Shown here: positions 8,330 to 17,218 of the stretch, piece by piece | How the letters are laid out: every line of letters starts with the position of its first letter | How positions within the stretch are numbered: position 1 is the first letter of the stretch | The notes under the pieces: model-generated | What the model was told of the DNA's origin: nothing | Database searches by the model: none | Seen by the model: only the letters and a program-made list of their open reading frames with translations | Position numbers and translations under genes: made by a program | Origin: an uncultured Alphaproteobacteria bacterium | GTDB lineage: Bacteria > Pseudomonadota > Alphaproteobacteria > SP197 | Reading direction: 5' to 3' | NCBI GenBank assembly: GCA_958295695.1 | Contig: OY282363.1 | Location: 3,290,225-3,354,224 of the forward strand | Length of the DNA stretch: 64,000 bases

Positions 8330-9452
8330 CGTCTCGCTGGAGCAGGGCGTGGCCTACTTCGAGCGCGTCGTTCCGGTAGCCGGTCCCGAACACGGCGTGG
8401 GCGAGCTGGAACAGGAACAGGTCGAAGGCGGCGTCGAAGTCGCAGGCGAGCCGGGCCTTGACGATGCCCGCGCGGACGGCGTGCAGGTCGTCGGCCAGGC
8501 CGATGCCGACGCCGGCCTCCTTGCGCGCCTCGGCTTCCGGGTCGGCGGGCGCCGCCGGTCCCGAGAGCGCCGGCGCGTCGATGCGCCCGGACGCGCCGTC
8601 CGGGGCGTTGGGGACCCGCGCCGGGCCCCCGGTCCCGTGCCGGCCCCGTTCACCGTCCCGGGCTCCTGCCTGGGCATGTCCTCGGGCCGGACCAGCCCCT
8701 GGATCGCCCGCATGCCGCCGCCCTCGCCGACGGTGACGATGCAGCCGGCCAGCCCCAGGTCCTCGCGGCGATAGACCGCCCGCGCCTCGACGACGGTGTG
8801 GACCTCGTCGAGGCGTTCCTCGATGCGCTCCGCCTCGGCGACCAGATCGTCGGTCCAGTCCGACTCGTCGCGCGCGGCCAGCTCGTCGTGACGGGTCTGG
8901 AGGCGCTCGATCTCCGCCTGCTCTTCCGGGGTGGCTTCTCCCGGCCGCGGATGCACCCGTCCGAAGCGGGCGGTGGCGCCCCAGTCGGTCTCGATCCGCG
9001 CCTCGGCCCAACGCCAGCGGGTCCGCAGCTCCTCGGCGGCGGCCTCCAGCTTCGCCGTCGCCAGGTCGCGCAACAGCTTCGGATCGCAGAGCCAGACGCC
9101 GGCGTCGTCCGTCTTGGCGAACAGGTCGCGGTCCACCGCGCCGCCAGCCGCCTCGTAGACGCCGACGCCGACGAAGCGGGCGAGGTCGGAGGTCGCCGGG
9201 ATGCGGTCCTCGGTCAGCATCCGCCGCACCTCCCAGGACGTCGGCGGGTAGCCCCGCGCCTTCATCTGCTCCCAGACTGCGGTCTGGCGGCCCCGGTCGG
9301 CGGTGACGGCGAACGCGGTCAGGGTCTCCAGGTCGATCTCGCGGGCGCGCAGCGCGTCGAGCAACACCGGCGGGGCGCCGCCGCACACGCGGCAGGGCAC
9401 GGGGAGGTCGGCGGCCACCGCGCCGTCCTTGGCCAGGGCGTTCAGAGCGGCA
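8330..9452 (-). pseudogene. ParB-like partition protein, N-terminally truncated and frameshifted
   Basis: The upstream frame contains DALRAREIDLETLTAFAVTA and a WEQMKARGYPPTSWEVRRML region. These are typical of the KorB/HTH-adjacent middle part of alphaproteobacterial plasmid ParB-like proteins. After a frameshift near 8615-8645 the C-terminal domain continues as HAVRAGIVKARLACDFDAAF and DLFLFQLAHAVF. The N-terminal ParB nuclease-like domain is missing. In its place lies a fragment of another gene (SRAP, 9442-9612), joined at about 9445. In intact elements this large protein accompanies the MoxR/DUF3150/VWA trio found just to the right, so this is the eroded remains of one mobile module. Confidence 0.78.
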
Positions 9453-9612
9453 TCGAAAACCGGCGGTGCCCGTCCCGGCCCGCGCGGACGACGGCCACTT
9501 CCTGGTCCGGCGCCACGTTATAGTGGGGCCGGAGGTTCAGCGGCGCACCCGAGAAATCGAAGAAGAGGTCGGCCCGGTCCCAAGCGAAGGTCTGCGTGAA
9601 GCGGCCGCGTAC
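9442..9612 (-). pseudogene. SRAP/HMCES (YedK-like) N-terminal fragment
   Basis: The peptide GRFTQTFAWDRADLFFDF, then LNLRPHYNVAPDQEVAVV, is the N-terminus of an SOS-response-associated peptidase that crosslinks to abasic sites. Intact proteins begin Met-Cys-Gly-Arg-Phe, with Cys2 as the DNA-linking nucleophile. Here the residue before GRF is Arg, and there is no Met at the expected place. The frame ends after about 57 residues, far short of the usual 200-250. Its 3' end is fused to the ParB remnant. It is a dead fragment. Confidence 0.8.
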
Positions 9613-9667
9613 GGCTGGCGGCGTTATGCGGGTGGGCGCGCGTTCCACGCGCGTTTCGGCCTGCAAA

Positions 9668-10096
9668 TCAAATCGCCACCAAGGAGTCCTCGGCTGCGCC
9701 GCGGACGGCGGACAGCGGTACGGATTTGTCGGGTGTGACCATCCGGGCGCCATGCACGGCGGCGAGAGCCAGAAGATAGACGTCCGTCACTTGCCGGGGT
9801 CCCGACAACCGCCGACGGTCCACGACGGCGTCGTCGAGCAGGCTTACGTCGTCGGCGATGAACCGGTGATGCGGCGAGGACACGGCGGTCCGGAGACGCA
9901 CCATGGCTTCCTCGACGCCCAGGGCGTTGGGATACCGGGGTTGAGAAAGGATGCGAACGCACCCGTTCTGCGTCAGGGGGCAGGACGCCCATCCCGACTC
10001 GATACGCTCCGCGAGCCAGCCCGACGACGCCGCGTGATGGGTGTGGTTCTCGTCAAGCAGCGCGATCAGGACGTTGACGTCGAGCAACGCCCTCAC
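9668..10096 (-). CDS. vapC: VapC-type PIN-domain toxin
   Basis: 142-residue PIN-domain ribonuclease, expected to cleave RNA when released from its antitoxin. The first acidic residue lies in LLDVNVLIALLDENH (residues 4-18). The middle signature is TQNGCVRILSQP, and the second acidic cluster is RQVTDVYLLALA, with a further D in TPDKSV. It starts at a GTG (10094-10096), three bases after the stop of the upstream antitoxin, which fixes the start and indicates translational coupling. The length is normal and no damage is seen, unlike every neighbour in 8.3-13 kb. Confidence 0.92.
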   Translation of the reverse strand: MRALLDVNVLIALLDENHTHHAASSGWLAERIESGWASCPLTQNGCVRILSQPRYPNALGVEEAMVRLRTAVSSPHHRFIADDVSLLDDAVVDRRRLSGPRQVTDVYLLALAAVHGARMVTPDKSVPLSAVRGAAEDSLVAI

Positions 10097-10099
10097 GAA

Positions 10100-10351
10100 T
10101 CAGACTCCCGCCTCCTCGCGAAGCTCGTTGACCAGTTCGTCGGTGACGACGGCTCCCCCCGCCGGGATGGGATCGAAGCCATGGACATGCAACACGCATT
10201 GCGGTCCGTCGGCGGACACTGGATGCGAGCGCGTCCGCAGGGCTTCACGCACCACGCCCGAGACGAACTTCCCGGTCGTCGTCCGCTCCCGTCTGGCGAG
10301 CTCCTTCGCCGTCGCAAGGACGTCGTCGTCAATGTCGAGTGTGGTGCGCAT
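10100..10351 (-). CDS. vapB: VapB-type ribbon-helix-helix antitoxin
   Basis: 83 residues. The N-terminal ribbon-helix-helix motif is MRTTLDIDDDVLATAKELA with the conserved Thr-Thr-Leu-Asp start and FVSGVVREAL in the second helix. The C-terminal tail (about 50-83) would bind and block the PIN toxin encoded next. It starts at the ATG at 10351 and ends three bases before the toxin start. Such antitoxins usually repress their own promoter; a binding site would lie in 10352-10420 but I did not identify a palindrome. Confidence 0.88.
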   Translation of the reverse strand: MRTTLDIDDDVLATAKELARRERTTTGKFVSGVVREALRTRSHPVSADGPQCVLHVHGFDPIPAGGAVVTDELVNELREEAGV

Positions 10352-10494
10352 GAGCGTCTCCCGAGGGCGCCTGAACCTATCTTCTCGTTATGCGCCGTAT
10401 CAAGCGGTAGCTTTGGAGGTTGCAAGGCCAGGGACACGAGTCCTTCGGACCCGATCGGCTCGCCGCGCCCATCGACCGGTGGGGACACCCGGTC

Positions 10495-11370
10495 TCACGG
10501 CCCCGCCATGTCGATGCGTTCGCCCCAGGGTTGGCGGTTGCGCTCGCCGGGCGGCGGCCCCCAGTTGCACCAGACCACCGGATAGTCCGGTTCGGCCTCC
10601 GGGTAGCGGTCGCACTCCATGTCGGTCAGGTACAGGCAGCAGCTCGGCCGCAGACCCCGGTCGGAGAGCCAGGCGAAGCCCGGCCGGAAGTCAGCGCCGC
10701 CGCGTCCCTCGATCGCGATCCGCTCCGGCAGGTCGCCGTGGGAATGGACGGCCGCATCCTGTACGGCGGCGTCCATGACCTCGCCGGCGCCGTTGGGATC
10801 GAAGCTGGGCGGCGCCTGCCCGGACGCCGGAGAGGCCGGGTCCTTGCTTCCGGTTCCCGGATCGTCCTGCTTGCCCGGAGCGCCGTCGGACGGGTCGTTC
10901 GAACCGCCGTCATCGCCGCCGCCGTTCGATTGGGGCGCGCCCTTGGGACTCGGCGTGTTGTCGGACGGTTCCGGGAGCCTGTCGTAGGCCTGCTCGACGC
11001 TCAACCCGTCCCAGACCTCGACGTCGGGCGGCAACACGAACCCCGCGTCCCGCAGCAGCCCGTGCGTGACCAGCTGCGAGGCAAGCTGCCAGCGCTCGGG
11101 GTCGCGTTCTCCCCGCCGCGTGTGGTGCTTCAGCGCGCAGGCCAGGACCACGTGCCCAAGCGCGGTCCCGATCCGGTCGGCGTCCGTCTCCGCCACCCAG
11201 CCGGGCGCATAGCGGATGTCCCGGCCGTCGCTGGCCAGGGTCTCGCGGGACGCGTCGGCGCGGATCGGCAGGCGCAACGCGAGGCTGCCGAAGAACGGCT
11301 GGTCGCGGAGCAGCGCCGTCACGCAGTCGCCGACGCGCCGCGCCGATTCCGCATGGGCGCGCCCGGACAT
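10495..11370 (-). pseudogene. VWA-like (CobT/DUF2201-type) protein with internal in-frame deletion of the MIDAS region
   Basis: The 291-residue frame is open. The N-terminal DUF2201_N part runs to LPPDVEVWDGLSVEQAYDRL (about 113-132). A Gly/Asp/Ser-rich linker follows, then GEVMDA (about 196-201). The sequence then jumps directly to AAVQDAAV and the C-terminal end of the VWA-like domain (ERIAIEGRGGADFRPGFAWL, LTDMECDRYPE). In the family, roughly a hundred residues including the metal-binding DxSxS motif lie between these points. The deletion junction is near 10770. The start ATG overlaps the stop of DUF3150 (ATGA, 11369-11372), showing original coupling. Confidence 0.75.
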
Positions 11371-12210
11371 CACGCCGCCTCCCTGTCCGCCGCGCCGGCG
11401 GCCGGCGCGAAGTAGCCGGCGAAGCGGGCCGTCAGTTCGTCCGCGTCCTGCTTCACCCGTTCGCGGGCGCGCGGATCGAACCGCCGCGAAGGCTGCGGCA
11501 CGTCCGGCTCCACATGGGCGATCCTGTCCCGGACTTCCCGGCACAGCCCGGCGAGTTCGGCGTCCTCGAAGACGTTGAGCCGGGGCACGACCTCCACCAG
11601 GTCGCGGACGTTCTCGATCATGCTGTCGCGGAACGTCAGCGGCTTGCCGTTCCCGTCCTCGCGCGGCCGCTCGCCGACCCGCTCCACCGCCTTGCCCAGG
11701 CGCCGGTAGAGGTCGCCCAGCGCGTCGTGAAGGCGGGCCTGGACCTGCCGCCGGATGTCGCGCTTGACGCGCGCGGTCTCGCCAGCGGCGAGGCCGGCCA
11801 TGAAATGGCGCGCGTCCTGGACCGGGAGGATGCGGTAGGCGATGCCGAACTTGGCCTGGAGCGCCTCCTTGGCCGGGTAGTCGCCGACTCGGAACAGGCG
11901 GCCGAGATCGAGGCGCGCCCGCTCGTGCGCTCGCCCACCATGCGCTCGATCGGGTCGTCCAGCGCCGCCGAACAGGTCGCCCTGGTCGTCCCAGGGCAGC
12001 GTGTTGGCGTAGTGCGCGGTCCGCGCCTTGCCCTCGGTCGGTTCGGCGAAGGCGCTCTTGGGCAGGAGGCGCTTGTTGTAGCGCCCGGCGTCGGTGTCGG
12101 CGTCGTGGTGGATGGCGACGTGGCGGCTCGCCTCGCGGTCGTGGGTGGAGGCGGCCGGACCAGGCGTTGATGCGCAAGGATACGAGCATGGCGTCCCTGG
12201 TGAGGTCCAT
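11370..12210 (-). pseudogene. DUF3150-family protein, frameshifted
   Basis: A start at 12210 reads MDLTRDAMLVSLRINAWSGR; the frame then shifts near 12145. The correct continuation (ASRHVAIHHDADTDAGRYNK, then YANTLPWDDQG, then FRVGDYPAKEALQAKFGIAY) runs in another frame to the TGA at 11370-11372. The central segment is shorter and scrambled against the family. It is found with the MoxR-type ATPase and VWA-like protein in alphaproteobacterial plasmid or ICE modules, where the trio resembles chaperone ATPase/VWA pairs. It is inactive here. Confidence 0.75.
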
Positions 12211-12234
12211 GGGTTGGTCTCCCTGGAAATGGCG

Positions 12235-13050
12235 TCAGCGGGTTCTGGCGGCGGCCCAGCGGATGAACGCCTCGGTGTGTTGCAAGGCCGGCTCGCGGCG
12301 GATGCAGGAACTAACGAGGAACTCGCCGACCTCGCGCCGGAGGCGGGTGTCGTAGGCGACGATGGCGCCGAGATTGACGTCGTCGGCGAGACGGTAGAGC
12401 GAGCCGCACAGCGCGATCAGGGCGCTGGCGTTGTCGGGGACGGGTGCGTTCTCGGGATCGTCGATGACGGCGCGGGGGTGGGGCAGGTCGCGCCAGACCT
12501 TGAGGAAAGCCGAGAACTCGACCGCGGCGGCCTCGCCGACGGCGCCCCGGAACAGGGCGCGCTCGGCGGCCGGGTCGAGGCCGTTGCGGCGATGCACGAT
12601 GCTGGAGACGAACTCCCAGGTGCGCGGACAGGGGAAGGCCTTCTCCGCCGATCGGGGATCGAAGTCGTGCAACAGCTCGGGGCGCATCTGGACGAAGAAC
12701 AGGACCTCGGGCGCGATGCCGTTCCCCGCGCCCCAGGCGCACCAGTCGGGCGCGTCGACGCGGATCTCCAGGTGGACGAAGCGGGAGGCGAGCGGCGTCG
12801 GCATGCGGTGGACGACGCCGCGGTCGGTCTCGCGGTTGCCGCAGGCGATGAGCGCCGCACCGTCGGGGAGTTCGTACTCGCCGCGGCGCCGGTCGAGGAC
12901 GAGCTGGTACAAGGCGGCCTGGACCATGGGCACGGCCGAGGGCAGTTCCTTCAGGTTGACGAGCCAGCGCCCGTCCGCGTCGGAGGGCGGCAGGAAGGCG
13001 GGCGGCGCCCAGCGGGTGCGGTCACGACCGTCGCGCCAGGGGATTGTAGC
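12235..13050 (-). pseudogene. MoxR-type AAA ATPase, C-terminal two thirds only
   Basis: The frame from about 13050 to the stop at 12235 contains LKELPSAVPMVQAALYQLVL (Walker B region; the usual first acidic residue is Lys here). The sensor/arginine region IACGNRETDRGVVHRMPTPL and SRFVHLEIRVD follows, then the C-terminal lid domain to RWAAARTR. The N-terminal Walker A segment is absent: upstream codons show no GxxGxGK motif and no credible start. It precedes the DUF3150 gene by 24 bases in the same orientation. It cannot hydrolyse ATP as it stands. Confidence 0.78.
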
Positions 13051-13748
13051 GAGTCGAAATACTTGGATTCGGCAGGCGAAAAACTTGGATTCTGTCGCAA
13101 TCGGGACAGTTTCGGGGGGCTGGGCCGGCGTTCGCGCGGCGAATAGTCGGCGGAGATGGTGTCGGGCATGACGGGCTCCGGGCGGGATTGCGAAAGCAAG
13201 GGAAGGCGCGGTCCGAACGCCCCTCGGCGTCCAGCTTTCGCCCGGACCCCCGGCCCGGCTCCGACTCCCGGCGGCGCGAAACAGGTCGGGACTGGCGCCG
13301 GAAGGAGGAGAGAGTGCGCCAGTCACGAAAACGGGGGACCCCCGCGCACGAGCGGCGAGCGCATACGAAAAGCGGAGGGCAATCGCCGTCCGGGATCACC
13401 GCCGCGACGCTGTTCGCGGTCCGTGAGGCGGCCGGTATGGCCCCTTGGCATCCCCACGAGCACGAGGGATCTTCAGGCGATCGTGAACAATGCGATCGAG
13501 GAGCGCACGCGCCTGTCCAGCGCCTGTCCCGTAGCGCCCTGAAAAGAAGATATATGCAGCGCGTTACGACGCGTCGTCCGTGGCGCCGACTTCGGCGACA
13601 TGGCGCGAGAACCGCCCGGCACGGCGGACCGGACGCGATCGGCGAGGTGCGCCGGACACCACGCCACGCCTGTCCAACGCACCGCGTCGCGGGCATCCGC
13701 CAGGTTCGGTCGGACCAAGGCAGTCCCGTCAACGCCCGCCGCCGGCCA
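13051..13748. other. Unassigned stretch between AAA remnant and second integrase
   Basis: No gene recognised. Open frames exist on both strands, as expected in GC-rich DNA, but none has a recognisable domain or good ribosome-binding site. The ten-base sequence ACTTGGATTC occurs twice near 13064-13094. This is probably debris of the lost N-terminal part of the ATPase and of further island genes. Confidence 0.4.
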
Positions 13749-14936
13749 TCACGCCGCGCTTGAGGCCGCCTCCTTCGCAAGAATGTCCGCGCCGATGCTG
13801 CCCGCGATCCTGGACGCGGACGCCTTGACCGAGTCCCGCGCCAGATGCGCGTAGCGCGCCGTGGTCTGGACCTGTGTGTGACCCAACAGCTTACCTATCA
13901 TCGGAAGGCTTTCGCCGAGCGCCAGCGCGCGGGAAGCGAACGAGTGCCGAAGATCGTGGATGCGCACGTCATCCAGTCCGGCGCGTTTTCGAACACGGTC
14001 CCACGGAGGCTGAAGATCGGCCAGATGCGCGCCCGGCCTGCTGCCCGGAATGACCCAGGGATTGTCCGCGAGACGGGGCAATCGCGACAGCACTTCCGCC
14101 GCCGCGGGCGACAGCGGTACAAGGCGCGCCCCCGTCTTGCCGTCCGGCAGCCGCAGCTCGCCGGCTTCCAGGTCCACATCCTCCCAGCGAAGCCTCACGA
14201 TCTCGTTGCGCCGGCATCCGGTCAGCATCAACAGACGGATTGCCGCCGCCGCGTAAGCGGACACCGACCCTTCCGCCTCCATCCCGTTCAGGACCTCCCC
14301 GAGCCAACGGAACTCCTCGTCCGACAGGAACCGCTCGCGCTTGCTCTCCTTGTACTTTCGAACGAACCGGCACGGATTGCCGCCCTCGCGCCGCAGTCCC
14401 CATAGCTCCGCCAAGTTGAAGATCTTGGACTCGATCTCGAGCACCCGGTTCGCCTGATACGGAATGTCCCGCGAGCGGTAGTGCAGCGCCGACACGTGCT
14501 CTCGCTCGACCGCCTCGACGGCCAGAATGCCGTAGGCCGGCAGGATGAACTTGTCGAGCACCCGACGGTAGAGCTTCACCGAGCTCGGCTTGCAGTGCAC
14601 CGCCACGTATTCCTCCAGATACCGCTCCGCGAGCGCCGCCACGGTCACCGTGTCCGCGGACGCGGGTTCCGGAGCCTCGCCCCCCTTGATGCGGGCAATG
14701 GCGAGCGCGGCCTTGCGCCGGGCCTGATCGGCCGAGATGACCCCGTGGCGGCCAAGGGTGATCCGCCTGGACTTTCCGTCCGCGCGGCACTGCGCCACAT
14801 AGACCTTGGCGCCCGACGGATAGACCCGTACTCCGAAGCCGGGGAGCTCGCGGTCCCAGAACACGGCATCCTTGTCGCCGACGGAAAGGCCGTCGACGGT
14901 GCGCTTGGAGATCGTTCGGTATTGCAGTTTGGCCAT
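13749..14936 (-). CDS. Tyrosine integrase (DUF4102 type), second copy
   Basis: 395 residues, intact. The N-terminal DUF4102-type domain is seen in LPGFGVRVYPSGAKVYVAQC, and a core-binding domain covers about residues 95-200. Catalytic residues: R in LTGCRRNEI, K in DGKTGAR, H and R in IHDLRHSFAS, second H in LLGHTQVQTT and Y in ARYAHL. It would recombine an attachment site next to its own gene. The gene closes the accessory island on the right. A sequence at 15015-15033 upstream matches one upstream of the first integrase. Confidence 0.95.
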   Translation of the reverse strand: MAKLQYRTISKRTVDGLSVGDKDAVFWDRELPGFGVRVYPSGAKVYVAQCRADGKSRRITLGRHGVISADQARRKAALAIARIKGGEAPEPASADTVTVAALAERYLEEYVAVHCKPSSVKLYRRVLDKFILPAYGILAVEAVEREHVSALHYRSRDIPYQANRVLEIESKIFNLAELWGLRREGGNPCRFVRKYKESKRERFLSDEEFRWLGEVLNGMEAEGSVSAYAAAAIRLLMLTGCRRNEIVRLRWEDVDLEAGELRLPDGKTGARLVPLSPAAAEVLSRLPRLADNPWVIPGSRPGAHLADLQPPWDRVRKRAGLDDVRIHDLRHSFASRALALGESLPMIGKLLGHTQVQTTARYAHLARDSVKASASRIAGSIGADILAKEAASSAA

Positions 14937-15014
14937 TGCTCGCTCCGTTCCGTTGGCGCCTCGGCTCCGGCCGGTTGCTCCGCCCTCATACCGTAAGCGG
15001 AGCGCAAGCGGCCG

Positions 15015-15033
15015 ACATGAAATCGGGGCGCAT
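15015..15033 (+). repeat. Direct repeat copy 2, upstream of integrase 2
   Basis: ACATGAAATCGGGGCGCAT. It matches 4238-4261 except for a five-base spacer in that copy. It could be part of an attachment or integrase-binding site; unproven. Confidence 0.4.
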
Positions 15034-15092
15034 CGAAGCGCATGAGAGGCAGGAACGCAAGCCTGAAATGTATTCGCGGAGAAAGGAACTAT

Positions 15093-15206
15093 CTATAGTT
15101 TATAGCAAGTTAGGATGCGCAGGCGCAGGCCTGACATTCCGTGTCGTAGAGTGAAGAAACATGATTCTGTGTGGGTCCCGCCCACATCGGCCGACAGGGT
15201 CCGCAT
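15093..15206 (-). pseudogene. Possible 5' stub of a hydantoinase-A-like (or sugar-kinase-like) gene
   Basis: A strong Shine-Dalgarno (GGGAGGAG) precedes an ATG at 15206 and MRTLSADVGGTHTE, which resembles the first residues of HyuA-type or ROK/glucokinase-type ATPases (DVGGTFTD or DIGGTHT). After about 15 codons the similarity is lost, and the frame ends at 15093. It may be a gene cut by island insertion. The short length makes this speculative. Confidence 0.3.
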
Positions 15207-15511
15207 GGTCTCCTCCCGCATGGCGCGGACGGGGATCATGACGGACCGGGCGGGATTGGCAAGGCGGCAATGGACGGCGAGCGGACGGTCGTCGCCGATC
15301 CGCCCCGCCCGCCGGCGACCGGCGCCTCGGCGGCCCCCGCCCATAGGCGGGCTTTGCGGCCATGGCGCATCGTGCGGTTGTTCCCACCCCGCCGACATGC
15401 TAGCCAGCGCGCCGCTTCGCCGAGCAGGCGAGATGGCCGACGAGACCACGGACGCCCCGATTCCCGCGACCGCGCCGTCCGCGCGGTCCATCATGTTCGC
15501 CCGGTCCAACC

Positions 15512-16009
15512 CTACACCGCCTCCACGCTGCCGGCGTCGACCCGGACGCGGACCGGGCGGCCCAGCAGCGTCAGCAGGACCCCGACCCGGGCCCGGTCGT
15601 CGATGTCGAGGAAGACGCCTTCGAGGTCGGCGAGCGCGCCTTCGGCGATGCGCACCCGCCGGCCCCGCGCGAAGCCGAGGGCGGGGTCGATCCTGACCAG
15701 GCCGTCGTCGCCGCGGCGCGCGCGGATCGTTTCGACGATGGCGTCGGCGACCGGCGCCGGCGGATCGCCGCCCACCATGGAGACCACGCCCACGGTGCCG
15801 TAGACGCTGCGCCAGGGCTCGTCGTCGAGGTCGAGCCGGACGAAGAGGTAGCGCGGAAACAGCGGGCGGCGCACGGTCTCGGTCCGCCGCGCGTGGCGGC
15901 GCGTCTTGCGGAACTCCGGGAGCCAGGCCTCGAAGCCCTGGTTGGCCAGATGGGAGACGGCGCGGGCCTCCGCCCGGGGCCTCGTGTGGACGACGTACCA
16001 GCGTTTCAT
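15512..16009 (-). CDS. RfaH/NusG-like transcription antiterminator
   Basis: 165 residues. The NGN domain starts MKRWYVVHTRPRAEARA and includes FPRYLFVRLDLD (about 50-61). A C-terminal KOW-like segment is seen in GRRVRIAEGALADLEGVFLD. It binds RNA polymerase and promotes read-through of long operons. The general NusG gene normally sits in the secE-rplK region, so this copy, lying beside polysaccharide genes, is best read as a specialised paralogue. It is 13 bases downstream of the KpsF-type gene, likely co-transcribed with it. Confidence 0.88.
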   Translation of the reverse strand: MKRWYVVHTRPRAEARAVSHLANQGFEAWLPEFRKTRRHARRTETVRRPLFPRYLFVRLDLDDEPWRSVYGTVGVVSMVGGDPPAPVADAIVETIRARRGDDGLVRIDPALGFARGRRVRIAEGALADLEGVFLDIDDRARVGVLLTLLGRPVRVRVDAGSVEAV

Positions 16010-16022
16010 CGCGGCCGGACGG

Positions 16023-17054
16023 TCAGGCGCGCCCGTCCGGCAGCCGGTCGCTCCGGACCGCGACGTCGAGATCGCGCGCCAGGATCTCGTGCATGTGGAC
16101 GGCGCCCGCCAGCCGCCCGCGCCCGTCGCGGCACAACAGGAAGGTGAAGCGGTTGCTCTCCATCAGGCGCAGGGCGTCGGCCATGAGCGCGTCGGCGGCG
16201 ATCGACATCGGCGTCGCGGTCATCACCCGGCCGGCGGTCCGGTCCGCGAACCCCTCTCGGTCCGCGAGCGCCCGGCGGATATCGCCTTCCGAGATCACCC
16301 CCACCTCGGCGATGGGGACCGTCCCGCCGGGGTCGGCGTCGGAGACGAGCGCGAAGCCGCGCGCGCCCGCGGTGATGGCCTCGATCACCCGCCAGATCGA
16401 ATCCTCGGGCTTGAGCCAGGGCAGACGAGGCGCGGGCGTCATCACCTCGCGCACCTTCATCAGCTTGCGGCCCAGAAGCCCGCCGGGATGGAACAGGCGG
16501 AACTCCTCGGGCGTGAAGCCGCGGATGTTGAGGCTCGCGATCATCAGCGCGTCGCAGACGCCGAGCGTCGTGGTCGACGACGAGGTCGGCGCGAGCTGGT
16601 GAAGACCGGCCTCCGCGTCGACCAGGGTCTCGACGATCCAGTCGCTGACGGCGGCGAGGGGGCAGTCCCGGCGCGCCGTCACGGTGACGATCCTGGCGCC
16701 GAAGTCGCGCAGGGCGGGGGCGAGCACGCGCAGTTCGTCCGTGCCGCCCGAATGCGACAACAGCACCGCGAGCGTCGCGTCGCGCGCTTGGCCGAGATCG
16801 CCGTGGAGCGCCTCCTGGGGGTGGATGAACGCCGCCCGATGGCCGGTCGAGACCAGGCTCGCGACGAATTTGGTCCCGACATGGCTGGATTTTCCGACGC
16901 CGAGCACCACCGTCCGGCTGTCGGACTCGGCCAGCGCCCGGGCCGTGGCCAGGAAGTCGTCGCCCAGGCCGTCGGCCGCCCGGCGCAGGCAGTCCGACCC
17001 GTCGCGCAGAACCTCGCGGGCCGCGGCCAGCGGCTCCTTGCGCGCCCGGCTCAC
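16023..17054 (-). CDS. kpsF: KpsF/GutQ-type D-arabinose 5-phosphate isomerase
   Basis: Interconverts ribulose 5-phosphate and arabinose 5-phosphate, the first step to Kdo or other capsule sugars; cytoplasmic. An N-terminal SIS domain includes VVLGVGKSSHVGTKFVASLV and LLSHSGGTDEL. Two CBS domains follow, from about MKVREVMTPAPRLPWL and AGRVMTATPMSI to the end. About 343 residues from the GTG at 17054, which fits family length. The frame stays open to 17189, but the extra residues there lack homology. It is divergent from the WecA-type gene at 17219 and heads a two-gene unit with the antiterminator. Confidence 0.9.
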   Translation of the reverse strand: MSRARKEPLAAAREVLRDGSDCLRRAADGLGDDFLATARALAESDSRTVVLGVGKSSHVGTKFVASLVSTGHRAAFIHPQEALHGDLGQARDATLAVLLSHSGGTDELRVLAPALRDFGARIVTVTARRDCPLAAVSDWIVETLVDAEAGLHQLAPTSSSTTTLGVCDALMIASLNIRGFTPEEFRLFHPGGLLGRKLMKVREVMTPAPRLPWLKPEDSIWRVIEAITAGARGFALVSDADPGGTVPIAEVGVISEGDIRRALADREGFADRTAGRVMTATPMSIAADALMADALRLMESNRFTFLLCRDGRGRLAGAVHMHEILARDLDVAVRSDRLPDGRA

Positions 17055-17218
17055 GACCGCGGGCCCGCCCGCTCCATGCCGTCTCCAACCGTGATGCGTC
17101 CCGCCATGCGTCCATCGCATAAACCATTTCGGGGGCGGGCGGAACCGCTCCCGGAGACGATCGCGGCGCGCTCCGGGCGGCGATTCCACAGGTCCGCGAA
17201 CGCGACTATAAGCACGCC

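Larger units (their letters stand above)
14937..15511. other. Island edge with no complete gene
   Basis: Contains the repeat copy at 15015-15033 and a short minus-strand frame (15093-15206) that looks like the first codons of a truncated gene. The rest (15207-15511) shows no supported coding sequence. Confidence 0.45.

Noticed and set aside
13473..13718. Minus-strand 81-codon frame between the ATPase remnant and integrase 2
   Set aside because: No homology, no ribosome-binding site, and overlapping frames on the other strand are equally open.
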